Assembly: GCF_023065955.2 (NCBI RefSeq)
Contig: NW_026622808.1
Coordinates: forward strand, 32,190,475-32,254,474
Direction: 5' to 3'
DNA: 64,000 nucleotides
Source: Ursus arctos
Taxonomy: Eukaryota; Chordata; Mammalia; Carnivora; Ursidae
In this document: positions 48,140 to 62,160 of the stretch, in pieces
Position numbering within the stretch: position 1 is the first letter of the stretch
Layout: every line of letters starts with the position of its first letter
Notes under the pieces: generated by a model
Seen by the model: only the letters and a program-made list of their open reading frames with translations
Told to the model about the DNA's origin: nothing
The model's database searches: none
Program-made: the position numbers and the translations under genes

Positions 48140-49008
48140 TATCCTTGAGTTTTTCAACCACTAGGTCCCCAAGTGTGTGATCTATTCTTAAGCCATTATA
48201 TCTCTCATTTCTCAAGACATTCTTAGTTCTACATCAATATATTACAGGAAAGTGCTCTGTTATGTCTTTAAAATGTGACTTCATTTGAGGAACTATATCG
48301 ATAATGCTATGGTATACATTTAATTCTGCTTGTAAAGTGAATGGAAACAAATTATCACAGATGTCAATATCTTAAAAGTGAAATTTGGGATTTGTACAAG
48401 AGGATAATTATTTGTTTAAGAAGGAAGACAGTTACAGATTCTGAAGGCTTGATGCTGAAGGAAGCAAAGTGGACCATGGATAACAGAGGATAGGGATCAC
48501 AGCAGTACTGTGCCATAGACACTCTAGGAAAGTTCTCTTTCCCAGAATATGGCCATCAGCCTTTCTAGTCATCTAAACCTATTGGATATTGGCATGGACC
48601 AGTGCACAAGTGGATGGCTGGCCATGGACAAAAGTTCATTCTGGGACAGCTAGAAATGGAAAACACTGTTGGCAGAGCTTTCCATGATAATTATTTTTCT
48701 AGGCTGCCTCTTGTATAGAAAATTATCCCCTTTGTCTCTACCTGTCTGATAAAAACATAAACAGAAAGCGTAATAAGAACTGACATGACTACAAGGTCAT
48801 AAGACCCAGTCTTTTCCCTGCAATTTGGAGTAAATGGTTTGTTGACAAATCATTTTAGAGAAATGGAAAAACACACTGGTACAAGATGTTTCATAATGTC
48901 TTTCAGAGAACTAGCTATAAAATACAGTGTGAACCAACAGCCCAAGGATAGGAAACCCCGAAGTAAGGGGAATTAACACTATGACACACTAGAAGAATCA
49001 TTTCTCTA

Positions 49009-49830
<822 letters not shown>

Positions 49831-50432
49831 CAACACTCTACCTATTGACTGGTAATGACTGCTAAAGAATAATACTCAGAACTGACAAACATCTAGAGAA
49901 ACAGGCACTCTCAATACACCACTGAGGTAAACTTAAACGCGTCAATGTTTCTGCAAGATAATTAACAACATATAAACAATTCCTTAAAGAGACCCTTTTA
50001 CCAGTGACACCATTTCTAGGCATTCTATAGGAGATAATCTGGTGAGGGTGGTTCCTTTCAGGTCTGAGAGGGGGTCAGAAGCAGCCCCCGAGATGATATT
50101 AACAGCTGACGACACACTAAGGCCAGCAGGTCAAACCCACACATGTCATGCCTCCCAACATGGCTTATACCTGGAACAGAGCCAGAAGGGGCCAGGGACA
50201 TGGAAATTGAGGCAGTGTATTCATGTGTAAAATTAGGCTGGGACCAAAAGATCCAGATGACAACATAGCAAAATGGCTTCTTTATGAAATCAATTCACTT
50301 GAACACTGCAAATAGCACGTTTATAAAGCACATCTTGCATATCTTACTGTTTAGTATTGATAACGGCAACCCAAATATGGATTGTACTGAGGCCTCAGGA
50401 CGGCAGTAGATAGAGGGGCAGGGACAAGCTTT

Positions 50433-50831
50433 TTTTTTCCTTTTTTTTCCCTTTCATGATGTCTTTTTATTAAGAGAAGTTCTTGGGGCGCCTGGGTGGC
50501 TCAGTCAGTTAAGCACCCAACTCTTTCCCCCGATTTTAAAATTTTTTATTTTTATTTAAATTCAATTAATTAACATATAATGTATTATGGTTTCAGAAGC
50601 AGAGGTCAGTGATTCATCAGTCTTATATAATACCCAGTGCTCATTATATCACATGCCCTCTCTTGATGTCTATCACCCAGTTACCCCATCCTCCCAGCAA
50701 CCCTCAGTTTGTTTTCTATGATTAAGAGTCTCTTATGCTTTGTCTCCCTTTCTGATTTGTCTTGTTTTATTTTTTTCTCTCTTCCCCTGTAATCCTGTTT
50801 TGTTTCTTAAATTCCACATATGAGTGAGGAG
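50433..50831 (-). mobile_element. L1 insertion with apparent 3' transduction
   Basis: Flanked by a 13-bp duplication AGGGACAAGCTTT (50,420-50,432 and 50,832-50,844). Reading minus: a 5'-truncated L1 3' UTR (from about 50,828 to 50,535), then the head of a SINEC (50,529-50,484, opposite strand), then about 45 nt of other sequence with AATAAA (50,466-50,471) and an A-rich tail. The extra sequence lies between the L1 end and the tail, as in 3' transduction. Confidence 0.65.
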
Positions 50832-50966
50832 AGGGACAAGCTTTAAGAAGCTTGTATGCCTGGTCCTGAGCCCTCTCTGGGCCAAACAAAGCATAGGGTA
50901 AAGTACATGCCTTGCGTCAGGAATCTTACTAAGCGCAGCCACACATCTGCAAAGCTCCATCTCCTA

Positions 50967-51143
<177 letters not shown>

Positions 51144-52350
51144 TCAGTTTGCGACTACACAGTGGAAGTACAAGTATCAGATTGCTCTCCATATTCAAGC
51201 AAAATCCTTAAAGCTGCCTGAAACAAATGTTTTCCTCTGACCATTCAGCTTTGTACCTCCATATATATAGCATAGTTGCCAAGGTTTTTTTGAGGCAGTA
51301 TTGCTTTTAAAAACATTCCATAATTTATACAACCATAGGTATCTAAATCATGGTGCCCATTCTCCCAGTCACACCCACAGACTGTCAGGTGCCTTGATGG
51401 CTCCACTATGTCATCTGTAAAGCCATGCAATGCCACCTTCCTATAGGTGTTGATCTTAACAGGATCATCAACTCTAAAGGGCTGGGATGGACTTAGAAGT
51501 TACCTCACAGAGCAGCACAACAACTGCTCTGACTAGCCACACACATCACTTAACCTCTCCGAGCCTCAGTTAATTCATATTTTAAAAAGGGTTTAATAGT
51601 TTCTAGCTCATTAATTTTTATGACTAAAAAAGAAAAACCTAAGGAAAGTATCACACAAGAGGTACTCAAAAATTGAGATCTATTATTGGACAGCTACTAC
51701 TGCTTCGAACATTTATATACAACACATACAATTGCTTACTTATCATTACCTGCTATAACCAGAAGGTAACTAACTGTACTGGTGAATGTAGTGAAAACAA
51801 AACAATGCTATTAAATTCTAACAAAACAGTGGTCTCAGGCTAGGGCCAGCATCCCTCTGTCAGGGAGGGAGATTAGTGACTGTCAGGGGACACTAACGAA
51901 AACCAGCTTTAGCTCAAAGAAAGACTTTCTCCTTGGAGGAATGTGGACTGAAGACGTGGCAAGGAAAAATTTTACTGCTGCATAATTCCATGTGATTTAG
52001 TGTCTGTCAGCATGACTGTACCACCTAAAATAACCGATTACCACTAAAAGCATCTCTTTAGTTCCACAGTTCCATGTGTTGAATACTGTACAAGCTGGCA
52101 AATACTAAAAAGGTAGTGCTATTCACGTGCATTCCGCATTCACATGGAATGTGAGCCCAGTGTTGCCAGAAATCTCATGTTTAAATACAGGTAACAATTC
52201 AAATTGTCATGTCCAAAACAGACCAAACACACTCTAGCTGTAACTGGCCTGTGGGCTGTCCACTGGCAGCCTCTCGTTCTGAGTAACTCTTCTTCTGTTC
52301 TGGACTCTTCAAAAATATCAGCGTCATAAGATATAGAATAAGGTGTTCTA

Positions 52351-52552
52351 GGGGCGCCTGGGTGGCACAGCGGTTAAGCGTCTGCCTTCGGCTCAGGGCG
52401 TGATCCCGGCGTTATGGGATCGAGCCCCACATCAGGCTCTTCCGCTATGAGCCTGCTTCTTCCTCTCCCACTCCCCCTGCTTGTGTTCCCTCTCTCGCTG
52501 GCTGTCTCTATCTCTGTCAAATAAATAAATAAAATCTTTAAAAAAAAAAAAA
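52351..52552 (+). mobile_element. SINEC
   Basis: Perfect duplication AGAATAAGGTGTTCTA (52,335-52,350 and 52,553-52,568). Youngest subtype (GGCGTTATGGGATCGAG, CGCTATGAGCCTGC). Confidence 0.95.
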
Positions 52553-53079
52553 AGAATAAGGTGTTCTAGGTTGGAGATGACTAAAATGACACCATGACAA
52601 ACAAAGGCAACATGTGATTCAGGACTGAAAAACAAAACAAAAAGGCTGTAGAGAACTTCACTGGGAAAATCTGAATATGGAGTGGGCGTAGGATAACATT
52701 ACTGCATCACTGTTAATAATGGGCTTGTGCTAATGTAGGAGAATATCCTCGTTCTTGGAAAATACATCTTAAGGTATTCAGTGGCTAAGAGTCAAGATGT
52801 CTTAAACATATTCATAAATGGCTCAGAACAAAGAAAAAAGCAGTTCATATATACTTATGCGTGTGTACATACACACACCAAAGAAAGTAAATGTGACAAA
52901 ATGTTAACAACTCGTCAGTCTAGGTAAGGGTACATGAGTGTTCCTGGTACTATTCTTTTGACTTTTCTGAAATTTGAAATTTTAAAACCAGAAATTTGGG
53001 AAATAAATTTTTATTTTATTCATATATTTTTAGTTCTATTTTTTTAAGTAAGCTTTACACCCAATGTAGGTGTAAATAA

Positions 53080-54360
53080 ATTTTTAAAAACTGAAACAAG
53101 TACACTCACCAGAATGGGTAAAATTTGAAAAGGTAGACAATATCAAATGTTGGTAAGGATAAAGAGCAACTGGGAATCTCATATATTGTTGAAGGAATGC
53201 AAAATGGTACAACAACTTTGAAGAAGATCTGGCAGATCTTTATAAAATCAAACCTATACCTACCCTATGACTCAGCAATTTAGACCTCAGGTATTTTGCT
53301 GAAGAGAAATGGAAAAAAAAAAAAAGTTCACAAAAAGACTTGTACAAAATGTCCACAGCATTATTCATGAGAGCTAAAAACAAGAAATAGACCCGGTATC
53401 CATCAACAGGAAAAAAAACAACAACGGATAAGCAAACTAGTATTTCCATATAACAGCACACTACTCGGCAACAAAAAGGAATATGAACTAACATCACCAG
53501 CAATAAGGCACACCGACATCATGGACTGAGAAAGACACAATATAATATCTGTAGCAGTCAGGCCAAGAATGTATAGCCATATTCCAGTCATGAAGAGACG
53601 TCGGACAAATCCAAGTGAGGTACATTCTATAAAACAACAAACCAGTATTCTTCAAAGTGTCAAGATTATGAAAGACCAGAAAGGACTGAAAACCATGACA
53701 GACTGAAGAGAAAGAAGAATGAAATGTGATGTGGGATTCTGGATTGGATCCTTAACGAGAAAAAAAAGAAAACCATAAGTGAGAAAACTGGTGAAATCCC
53801 AATAAGGTTTGTAGTTTAACTAATAGTATTGTAACAATGTTAATTTCCTGGTTTTGCTCATTGCCCTATGGTTATGGTAAGATGTTAATACCAGGGGAAG
53901 CTGGATGAAGGGTATATGGGAACTCTGTACTATTTCTGCAGCTTTCTTGTCAGTTTAAAACTAATTCCAAATAAAAAGTGAAAAAGGAAAAGAACTGAAC
54001 TACTGATACATGCAACAGGGATGAACCTCAAAAACTGTGCTGAGTGAAGGAAGTCTCACACAAAAGAGTTCATATTGTATGATTCCGTTTATATGAAATC
54101 CTAGGAGAGGCAAAATTAATTTATTGTAGAATAAATAAAAAATAGTAGTTGCCTCTGAGAGAAGGGGGGCCAGAATTGATCACAAGGGGGCACAAGGGAA
54201 TTTTTTGGGGTGGTGGCAATGTTCCACAACTTGTTAGGGAATTTGGGTTACCCAAGTGTATACAGTTCTCAAACCTCAGTGAACGCACTTAAAACTTAGG
54301 CATTTCATTGTATACAAACTTTCTATCAAAAGACTATAAACAAATATTGAACTCTAGTTC
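53080..54360 (+). mobile_element. Layered old L1 3' ends
   Basis: Outer L1 3' region (53,080-53,500, resuming about 54,000) with GAATGCAAAATGGTACAAC and ATGAACCTCAAAAACTGTGC. An inner element occupies about 53,500-53,990, with ATATGGGAACTCTGTACTAT and an AATAAA-like end. Non-coding. Confidence 0.6.
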
Positions 54361-54451
54361 CATGATATGCACGCCAAAGTATTTAAAGGAAGGTACAATG
54401 ATATCTGCAACTTATTCTGAAACGAACCCAAAAAAGTAAGATGGGTTAATG

Positions 54452-54629
54452 CAGGGGCCAACAAACGCTGCCTGTTCTTGTAAATAATGTTTTACTGGAA
54501 CACAGTGGCACCCTTTCATTTATGTATTGTCTGTGGCTGCTTTCCTGCTACAATAACAGAGTTGAGTAGTTGTGACAGGCATATTTACTACCTAGTTCTT
54601 TAAGAAAAAGTTTACCAACCCCTTTGCTG
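54452..54629. mobile_element. hAT-like non-autonomous DNA transposon
   Basis: About 178 bp bounded by inverted ends CAGGGGCCAACAAAC and GTTTACCAACCCCTTTGCTG, with the familiar interior GTTTTACTGGAACACAG and GTCTGTGGCTGCTTTC. Old, shared across placental mammals. Confidence 0.65.
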
Positions 54630-55854
54630 AAAGATGGGTAGATGGTATATAACATAGCAAGCACAGTAAAATGTTAATCGTAGAATCAATGCAGTGGATA
54701 ATGTGTGTTCCAGAGAAGTCTTTCAACTTTGTTGTATTTGAGTATTTTCATGACAAAAATGTTAGAAAAAAATAATTACATCTGACATTTTAGTTTTAAA
54801 TAAAACGGTAAAATGGTTGTCTTCAACACTAAAAAAAACTCTGAATATTAGATTGACGTAGCAACTTCCTTTAGAACATCTGATGATATAAAATTTACAA
54901 GGGGTTTTGTTCAGTAGGTAAAAGCAACTCTTCTTTCCATTGATACAGATGGATCTTCTAGGGAAAACAGGAGACACAGACCAGTATTTCTCACAACCAG
55001 CCTCTCCTTGAGGTCATGGTCCTTGTTTTATTCAGCCTGAGACTAATAAAGCTGACTAAAGTTCTGGCTATTCTTTTAACCACACAGCTACCAAACAGAC
55101 TGGTTTACAGATACAAGGGATGGTTGTGAGGATGTCATTAAAAGACTTATTTGCAGGATCTGGGTAGTAGGGGAATTCTAATCCCATCCTTCTTGTCTCT
55201 GCACATTCTAGGACTCTCCAGGAGGCCCAGTACCTCAGCCACTCATGCAGCTTCAGCATGTGGCCCTCAAAGTAGAGAAGTAATGAAATCCGAAGATTCT
55301 CTGTCCTCATGAGGTAGCCTCTGCTCTCTATCTCCACCAAGGGAGGGAAGACAGGACCAAGCATAGATCCTGTACCAGAGCCCTGCAGACACACACCACT
55401 CCCCAGGTCTGAGGTCTTTGCTGAGAAGTAATCACAAGAGGTGCTCCACATCTCAGGCCTGAGAAGTCACACACCTCCAATGGGTTAACTGCTACCAGAG
55501 AAGAGAACTCCATAACTAGCATCTTTGGAGAAATTACTCTGCAGCATAAATTCAGACCCTCCAAACTAAGTCAGGGTCATGCAAACCTGAACATTTCCTT
55601 TCAACATGACCAAACTGTATGGTTCTCAGATGCTGTTTTCGTGGAGGAAGTACGAAAGCAATTCAGAGAAATACTAGAAGTCATCTGAAAAGCTCATTAT
55701 GAGTTATGACAGGCAACACAATGCAAACATTTATAAGTAAGATGAATCTAAAGTTTTATGCCTCATATGGCTGAGGCTAAGATGACAAAAATTGTTTAAA
55801 TGACAAACAGGAGAAAAGCTAAAAGACAAAAATATTTTTAAAAACCAATGTTAC

Positions 55855-55938
55855 CTGATCAAGATTTTTGAAGAGGAGAATATCTTTGCAAGCTTCCTGA
55901 AGTCTGCATCTCTGTTGATCAGTTTTAGGGTGAATCAC
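55855..55938 (-). CDS. PRKAR2A: PRKAR2A exon: N-terminal helix of cAMP-binding domain A
   Basis: 84-nt, phase-0 exon of 28 codons, from [19 protein letters not shown] to LDQ. It forms the linker end and the first helices (N3A-type motif) of cyclic-nucleotide-binding domain A. The acceptor is GGCAG|GTG and the donor is CAG|GTAACA. I recall human as TDEQRCR where this copy has TDQQRCR, a conservative change. It is flanked by about 2.9 kb and 4.8 kb introns full of repeats. Confidence 0.96.
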
Positions 55939-56214
55939 CTGCCAATCCAAATGAAAGCACAGACATATTTTATTCCATTTTAAAATCTGACTTTACAGAT
56001 CAGTAAATTTCTTTCTCCTAAAAAGTGGGGAAAATTAAGAGCATGTTTATTATGACTTTAATTCTATACAAACACCAAGCAGTGCCTTGACCATGGAGGG
56101 GCAATGTGACAGAGCACTCACCCTGGGGCCACTCACTGACTGTGTGTGACTGGCAGGCAAGTCAGTTACCCCCTGGGAGCCTCAGCGTCCTCATCTGTAA
56201 AGCGAAAGGCTATC

Positions 56215-57130
56215 GATTTGCTCATTCAACAGATACTAAGCATCTACTAGGTGCCAGGCACTGTTCCAACTCTAGGGACAGAGAGAATGCACGGATAAAA
56301 ACACCTGCTCTCATCCAATAAATCTGTAAAATATGTTAGAGAGTGACAAGGCTAAAGAGAAAAATAAGTTAGGGAAGGGTGATAAAAAAGTGTGCATGGA
56401 GTGGGCAGATGAGGACTCACTGAGAAGGTGACATTTGTGTGAAGCTCTCAAGGCAATGAGGATGACCTGAGGGAGTGAGTCATGTGGACATCTCTACAGC
56501 AAGAGCACCTCAAGCGGAGGGAACAGTAAGTGAAAACAAGGCCTTGTGGTAGGTGAGGAGCATGTCTGAGAAAGAACCAAGAAATAGGTATGACTCATGC
56601 AGAGCAAGGGTAAAAGATCAGGAAGAGACCAAGTCGGGCGGTTAGGTGAGGGTAATGCCCAAACCACAGAGAGCACTGTAGGTCACAGAACTACAACTTT
56701 TCCCTAGCCACCTGGGGGCAATTTGAAGGTTCTGACAGAGGAATGAAAAAGATCTGATTAATGTTTTTAAAAGGCTCACACTGGTTACTAAGTGAAGAAC
56801 AGCCTCGAGGGAAGGAAGCAAGAGTGGAAGCCAAGAGACTCCTGTGATTATTCCAGTGCCAGATGGTGGTGGTCAGGACCGGGGTGGTAGCCATGAGGTG
56901 TTGAGAAGGAGTAGAATGCTGGATATGTTTCAAAGACTAAGCCCATCAGATTTGTTGGAAAACTGAATGTAGGAGCTAAGGGTGATCCTCAAGTTTTGGA
57001 CCTGAGCCCTTGGGAGGATGGAGCTGCCATGAGTTGAGCTGGGGAAGACTGTGGGTGGAGAAGAATGTTTAAAGGGAAATAATCAGGAGCTCACATTCGT
57101 CATGAGTTGCCTATTGAAATCTAAGTGGAG
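56215..57130 (+). repeat. Ancient mammalian interspersed repeat (~0.9 kb)
   Basis: ACTAGGTGCCAGGCACTGTTC, then AGAAGGTGACATTTGTG, GAAGACTGTGGGTGGAG and TTGCCTATTGAAATCTAAGTGG form the order seen in a widespread old repeat. Related pieces are at 31,925-32,310 and about 13,482-14,250 (split by a SINE). I do not assign the family. Confidence 0.5.
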
Positions 57131-57483
57131 ACGGCAAGTAAATAATGGCTGTACATGCTGGAGTTCAAACATTAACAGTTTAGTAGTAGCGGTGGTGGTA
57201 TCTACTAAATTAGAGTTGTCAGAGGATTAAAGAATACATGCAGTATTTAAAACAGTACCTGGTATTTAGTGGGTGCTAAAAAACTGTTATTATTATTACT
57301 GATATTAAATAAATGTTCATTGAACTAAAAAAAATAATTAGTGCTTAGTGTTGCTGTTATAACTTAGAGACCTAAGTACTAAAAAAAAGTACATTTCTTA
57401 ATCTGATGAGAAATAACAGATGTCAAAAGTATTAAGTATTTTAAATTTGGGATATTAAAAAGTTAGTAAAAAAATGCTTTAAA

Positions 57484-57645
57484 TTTTTTGGTGGGGGAGG
57501 GGTAGAGGGAGGAGGAGAGAGAGAATCCCAAGCTACCTCCACGCTGAGCATGGAGCCCAATGCAGGACTCCATCTCATGATTCTGAGATCATGGCCTGAG
57601 CTGAAATCAAGAGACGCTTAGCTGACTGAGCCACCCAGGTGCCCC
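57484..57645 (-). mobile_element. SINEC
   Basis: Reverse copy, diverged, ending GCCACCCAGGTGCCCC; tail poor. Confidence 0.88.
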
Positions 57646-58039
57646 TCCCAAAAAACTGTTAAACTGCTTTAACTTTTAAAAGTCATCAAGAATTTTATAA
57701 TATCCAGAATAAATTTTTAAATTTACATATCTATTATATTCACACAATGGTAGCATTTTATTATTAGAATACTTCAGAAATCTTTCAGAAACCTTGCTGC
57801 TCATTTTAAGGCATACTTGAAAGATTATTAAAGCTTCTTTTATAACATCAATCTTTTAAAAATGGTGGTTCAGATATGCTTTTATAAAAACAATTTGGTA
57901 ATTGTACAAAAGTTTTAAAAAATCTGAGTTTTTAAGAAAAGACCAAAAGTGAACTGTAGTCCTGCCACAACCACTGTTAACATCTGGGATATATCCATCC
58001 AGAAATAATTCTTTGTACTAATAAATACTACACAGATGG

Positions 58040-58092
58040 ATAAATATATATGTATATATGTGTGTGTGTGTGTGTGCGTGCGCGCGCATATG
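58040..58092. repeat. (TA)/(TG)/(CG) mixed dinucleotide tract
   Basis: TATATGTATATATGTGTGTG followed by GCGTGCGCGCGCATATG: alternating purine-pyrimidine throughout, a Z-DNA-type sequence. Confidence 0.85.
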
Positions 58093-58093
58093 T

Positions 58094-58207
58094 ATTTTAA
58101 GGTTTATTTACTTTTTTAAGTAATCTCTACACCCAACATGGGGCTTGAACTCATGACCCCAAGATTAAATGTTACATGCTCTTCCGACTGAGTCAGCTAG
58201 ATGCCCC
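58094..58207 (-). mobile_element. SINEC, short subtype
   Basis: TTTTTTAAGTAATCTCTACA to GTCAGCTAGATGCCCC. Its tail adjoins the mixed dinucleotide tract. Confidence 0.87.
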
Positions 58208-58514
58208 AGATAAATATTTTTTAAAATTATTTTTTATTTTAGAAAATGGCTGCAGATTCTCTTAATTTGAATGTACCATAACTTAGCCCCTAGTAATCCC
58301 CTATTTGGGGGCATTGTTCTCATTTTTTACTATGATAACACTGCAATGATCTCTGTTTATACATCCTTGGGAAAGATCCAGCTACTTGTTAGGGATGAAT
58401 TCTCCTTCAGGTAACTGCTGAGTCAGTTGGCTTGACTATGTTTAAGGCTTTGACAGCTACAGCTAGGCACCCCATCTTACCATAACCTCAACCAGTCCTG
58501 CTTTCATTCTTCTT

Positions 58515-58719
58515 TTTTTTTGTTTTAAAGATTTTATTTATTTGTTTATTTGACAGAGATAGAGACAGCCAGAGACAGAGGGAACACAAGCAGGGGGAGT
58601 GGGAGAGGAAGAAGCAGGCTCATAGTGGAGGAGCCTGATGTGGGGCTCGATCCCAGAACTCCGGGATCACGCCCTGAGCCCAAGGCAGACGCTTAACGGC
58701 TGTGCCACCCAGGCGCCCC
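58515..58719 (-). mobile_element. SINEC
   Basis: Duplication TGCTTTCATTCTTCTT at 58,499-58,514 and 58,720-58,735, perfect. Young. 165 bp from a PRKAR2A exon. Confidence 0.94.
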
Positions 58720-58883
58720 TGCTTTCATTCTTCTTAATATTTGTCAATCTGGTAGATAAAAAAAGTAGCATCTTGTTGAGATGTTAATTTGTATTTACTT
58801 TAATTATCAGGATGATGTAGAGGAGGAGGGGAGTGAGTGGGGAATAAAACAATTCTACCTAAGGCCTTTGCAGCAGTTCTTAC

Positions 58884-58936
58884 CCTTGGGTCAGTATCTT
58901 CCTCTTCCTCATCAGGGTTGTAGGTCTCAGCACAGA
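58884..58936 (-). CDS. PRKAR2A: PRKAR2A exon: acidic linker after the inhibitor site
   Basis: 53-nt exon. It encodes (V)CAETYNPDEEEEDTDPR, the acidic linker between the inhibitor/autophosphorylation site and cAMP-binding domain A. The first V codon is completed from the upstream exon outside the window (phase 1 entry). The acceptor is TTTAG before TCTGTG and the donor is AGG|GTAAGA. The sequence matches the human linker as far as I can recall it. This is the most 5' PRKAR2A exon visible; about 5 kb of intron separates it from the window edge. Confidence 0.95.
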
Positions 58937-60456
58937 CTAAATTTGGAGAGAAAAACATAAAGAGAAAAGTGAATAAAACAGATGTGTACTTTTACTGGAA
59001 AAATAGGAAGTGAACATAGTTTCCTGTTATTCACTGTTTTCTAAAGCTGTAATGATTTTTAAAGGCTTTTTGTCAATTAATAAATATATTAAGTACCTAC
59101 TCATGCCAGGAATTCTATTAGGTGCTAAAATGCCAGCTTTCTAGGGATTGGTAGTCCCAAATAGGAGAGAGTTGGTAAAATATATCATAGAGTAGATCTC
59201 ATGGTGGTGGCAAGGACAAGCAAGGAGGTGCTGTCTTCTGCTGAATTTTTAAGCAGAGGTGGAAAACCAGAGAGTACAACATATGCAATATAAACACATG
59301 GATATGGATATGGAATAATTATGAAAAGAATCAATTCAAATCACTCAACATCATTCTTTTCATTAAGTCATTCATATGAATGACTTAAAAATAAGAACGA
59401 ATTTTAAACAAAATGAATACTGTGTGTCAGTCTTTTTCTGGGTACAATATATTATATAAATCTAAAATCAACTTGATTTTTTTGTAGGTAGCCTGTGTTT
59501 GTTGTGCTGGCTGCCTGCAGGACTTGTCTCTGTTGTAATTCAAAGATTCAGAAAATATTCACTGAACATTTGTTTGTAATAGCAAAATATCAGAAATGAT
59601 AGAACTACCCAAAAAATATGACATAACTAACTATCTGAATAATATGCTATAAGAAAGAACGAGGAAGATCTCCACCAGCTAAAAGTGAGTTCTAGGGGAA
59701 AAAAAGCAAGGTGAAGAATATATGAAGTGTGCTATCCCTTCCATAAGAAAGGACCTCTGTGAGAAAGAAGGAGAGCTAAGAAGAGGGGAAAATAAATATA
59801 TAAATATGAGTATATATGCAAAAGTTTTTTTACCTATTTTTTTCCCAAAGGGAAACAAAAGCAGGATGAACCAGGAAGTCAGCAGGCAAGGAACGCAAAT
59901 GGTTCTTGACCCTACACTCAATGCATTTGTGTGATGGCTAACAACTAGGAAACAAACTGATACACACTGCTCTCGATTTAACCCCTGGTTTCTTAGACAC
60001 ATTTACTCACTGCAGCCTTGGTCTAGCTGCATCCCAGCTTCCCATTTCTACTGATTCTCTGAACTCACGGAATACCTGAGAAATGGTATGTCATGTAGTA
60101 AGGAGTCCCTTCCCTGCCTAGCCTGCAGTACTCTAGTGTGGGCCACACCTCTTGTACTGTAATGCCATCACTACTCTGCCTGTCCAACAGGGATCCAATA
60201 TCCTTACACAGAGAAAAATTAGGGAGAAGGGAGTTAAGAGGACAAATAACCATTCTGGTCCCTAAACCAGCATCAGGTGACGTTCTGCAGGAGGGTCCTA
60301 GTCCCTGGCTGGTACAGGCTTTGGGTAGCCGAGCCAGGAAAGGGACAACAGAATGTAGATAAGGACTCATTAACTTTCTCCAAGTCATTCCTGATTCCAA
60401 AGATGAGGTCAGCTACATTTATCCCAGATCTGTCCTAAAGATTAAGACACACACCT

Positions 60457-60575
60457 CCCTCCCTGCTCAGCAGGGAGCCTGCTTCTTCCTCTCCCTCTCC
60501 CTCTGATGCTCCCCCTGTGCTCTCTGGCTCTCTCTCAAATAAATAAACAAATAAAATATCAAAAAAAAAAAAAAA
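60457..60575 (+). mobile_element. SINEC, 5'-truncated
   Basis: Lacks the tRNA head. Perfect duplication AAGACACACACCT (60,444-60,456 and 60,576-60,588), so truncation occurred at insertion. Confidence 0.93.
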
Positions 60576-60930
60576 AAGACACACACCTTCCTGAGTTTCC
60601 AGACATTACTGCTGCCACTTTTTGCATCTTCATAGGTATTTCGGTAGGAAATCTGAGGAAGCCGCACCGAGGGCAGACACTGTTAAACTGCAAGCCTCTT
60701 GGTTCTCTGTGCTTTTGATTAACGTTGTCATAAGCAGCCCAGTTTTCTAAGCCAGAAACTGGCAACTCGTCATGACTTTCTTCCTTCACCTCTTACCCAA
60801 TGAATACATCAAATTCTACTTCAGAAAGAGTCTCCTAGCTGACCTTTATTCGGTGTACTCCAGTTGCTACTCCTTGGTCCAGGAACTCAAAGTGTCTTCT
60901 TAGAAAAATGCATTTAAAAACCCTCAGTTT

Positions 60931-61125
60931 GGGGGCGCCTGGGTGGCTCAGTCGTTGAGCATCTGCCTTCAGCTCAGGGCCTGATCCTGCATCCCTGGGA
61001 TCGAGCCCCACATCAGGCTCCTCCGCTGGGAGCCTGCTTCTTCCTCTCCCACTCCCCCTGCTTGTGTTCCCTCTCTTGCTGTGTCTCTATCAAATAAATA
61101 AATAAAAATCTTTAAAAAAAAAAAC
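60931..61125 (+). mobile_element. SINEC
   Basis: Duplication AACCCTCAGTTT / AACCCTCACTTT. Confidence 0.94.
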
Positions 61126-61390
61126 AACCCTCACTTTGGAGACAGATGGGTACATGAGTATTATTATAATAACTTTCTCTACTTCTGCATATGTATGAAA
61201 ATTCTCATTTAAAAAGTTTAAAATAATAAGCCTGCAGGGTTGAGACTGACAGGATTTTACTGATAATGACGCAGTCTTGGGCCGGCCTATCACCAGGCTT
61301 GCTTTTCCTTTGATTTTAAAGGAAAGTACTTTAATGACTTAGCTTGTTTTTATATCTTTATTTTTTAAAAAAGACTCAAAGATCTTTCCT

Positions 61391-61570
61391 TAAAAAAGAT
61401 TTTATTTATTTATTTTGAGAGACAGAGAGCATATGCATGTGCGCCTGAGCAAGTGGGGGCGGGGGGTGGGGAGAATCTCAAGACGACTCCACGCTGAGCA
61501 CGAGCCTGAGATCATGACCTGAGCCAAAATCAAGTCATATGCTTAACCAAATGAGCCACCCAGGTGCCCC
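61391..61570 (-). mobile_element. SINEC
   Basis: Reverse copy ending GCCACCCAGGTGCCCC, internally shortened. Confidence 0.9.
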
Positions 61571-62160
61571 TCACTTTTATGTTTTTAGACATTAACATAA
61601 CTGAGGCAGATGTTACAGTCTTCAAGTCTTAAGGTACAGCACTGTGATTTAAACAAAAATAGTTATTTCCAGTTAACTTATTATTAATGTTTCTATTTAT
61701 AGAAAAGCATTATTTTATTTTTCAAAACTGGTTTTGAAACTTTTTTTTCCCTTTTTTTTTTTTTCCCTTTTTTTTTGAACTCCAGACTCACCTCCCTTCG
61801 CTTTTTCCGTTTCCATCCAACCTCCTTAACTTCTTCCTGGTCTTGATCCCAGATCACTCTTCTCATCTTTCATATAAAAACCGATTTTTAACTGTTTATG
61901 TGATTGTTGCCCCAGAGTCTGTGTGATCCCCTATGAAGCCTCCAGAACAACACTAAGTGTCACAAGAAGCTTAAGACCCACCGAAAATGAAGACTGAAAG
62001 AGCACAATCCCTTGTTCCCGGGAATTTGTATTGCCACAGTTCTCCAGCAGATGTCACTGGTCAGCAAGATGAAACTGCACAAAGTGACAAGAGACTATCC
62101 AGCACAATTTCTTCTTCTAAGTTTTAATTGATGCTTCTGTCATCCAGAAATGTAAATCAT

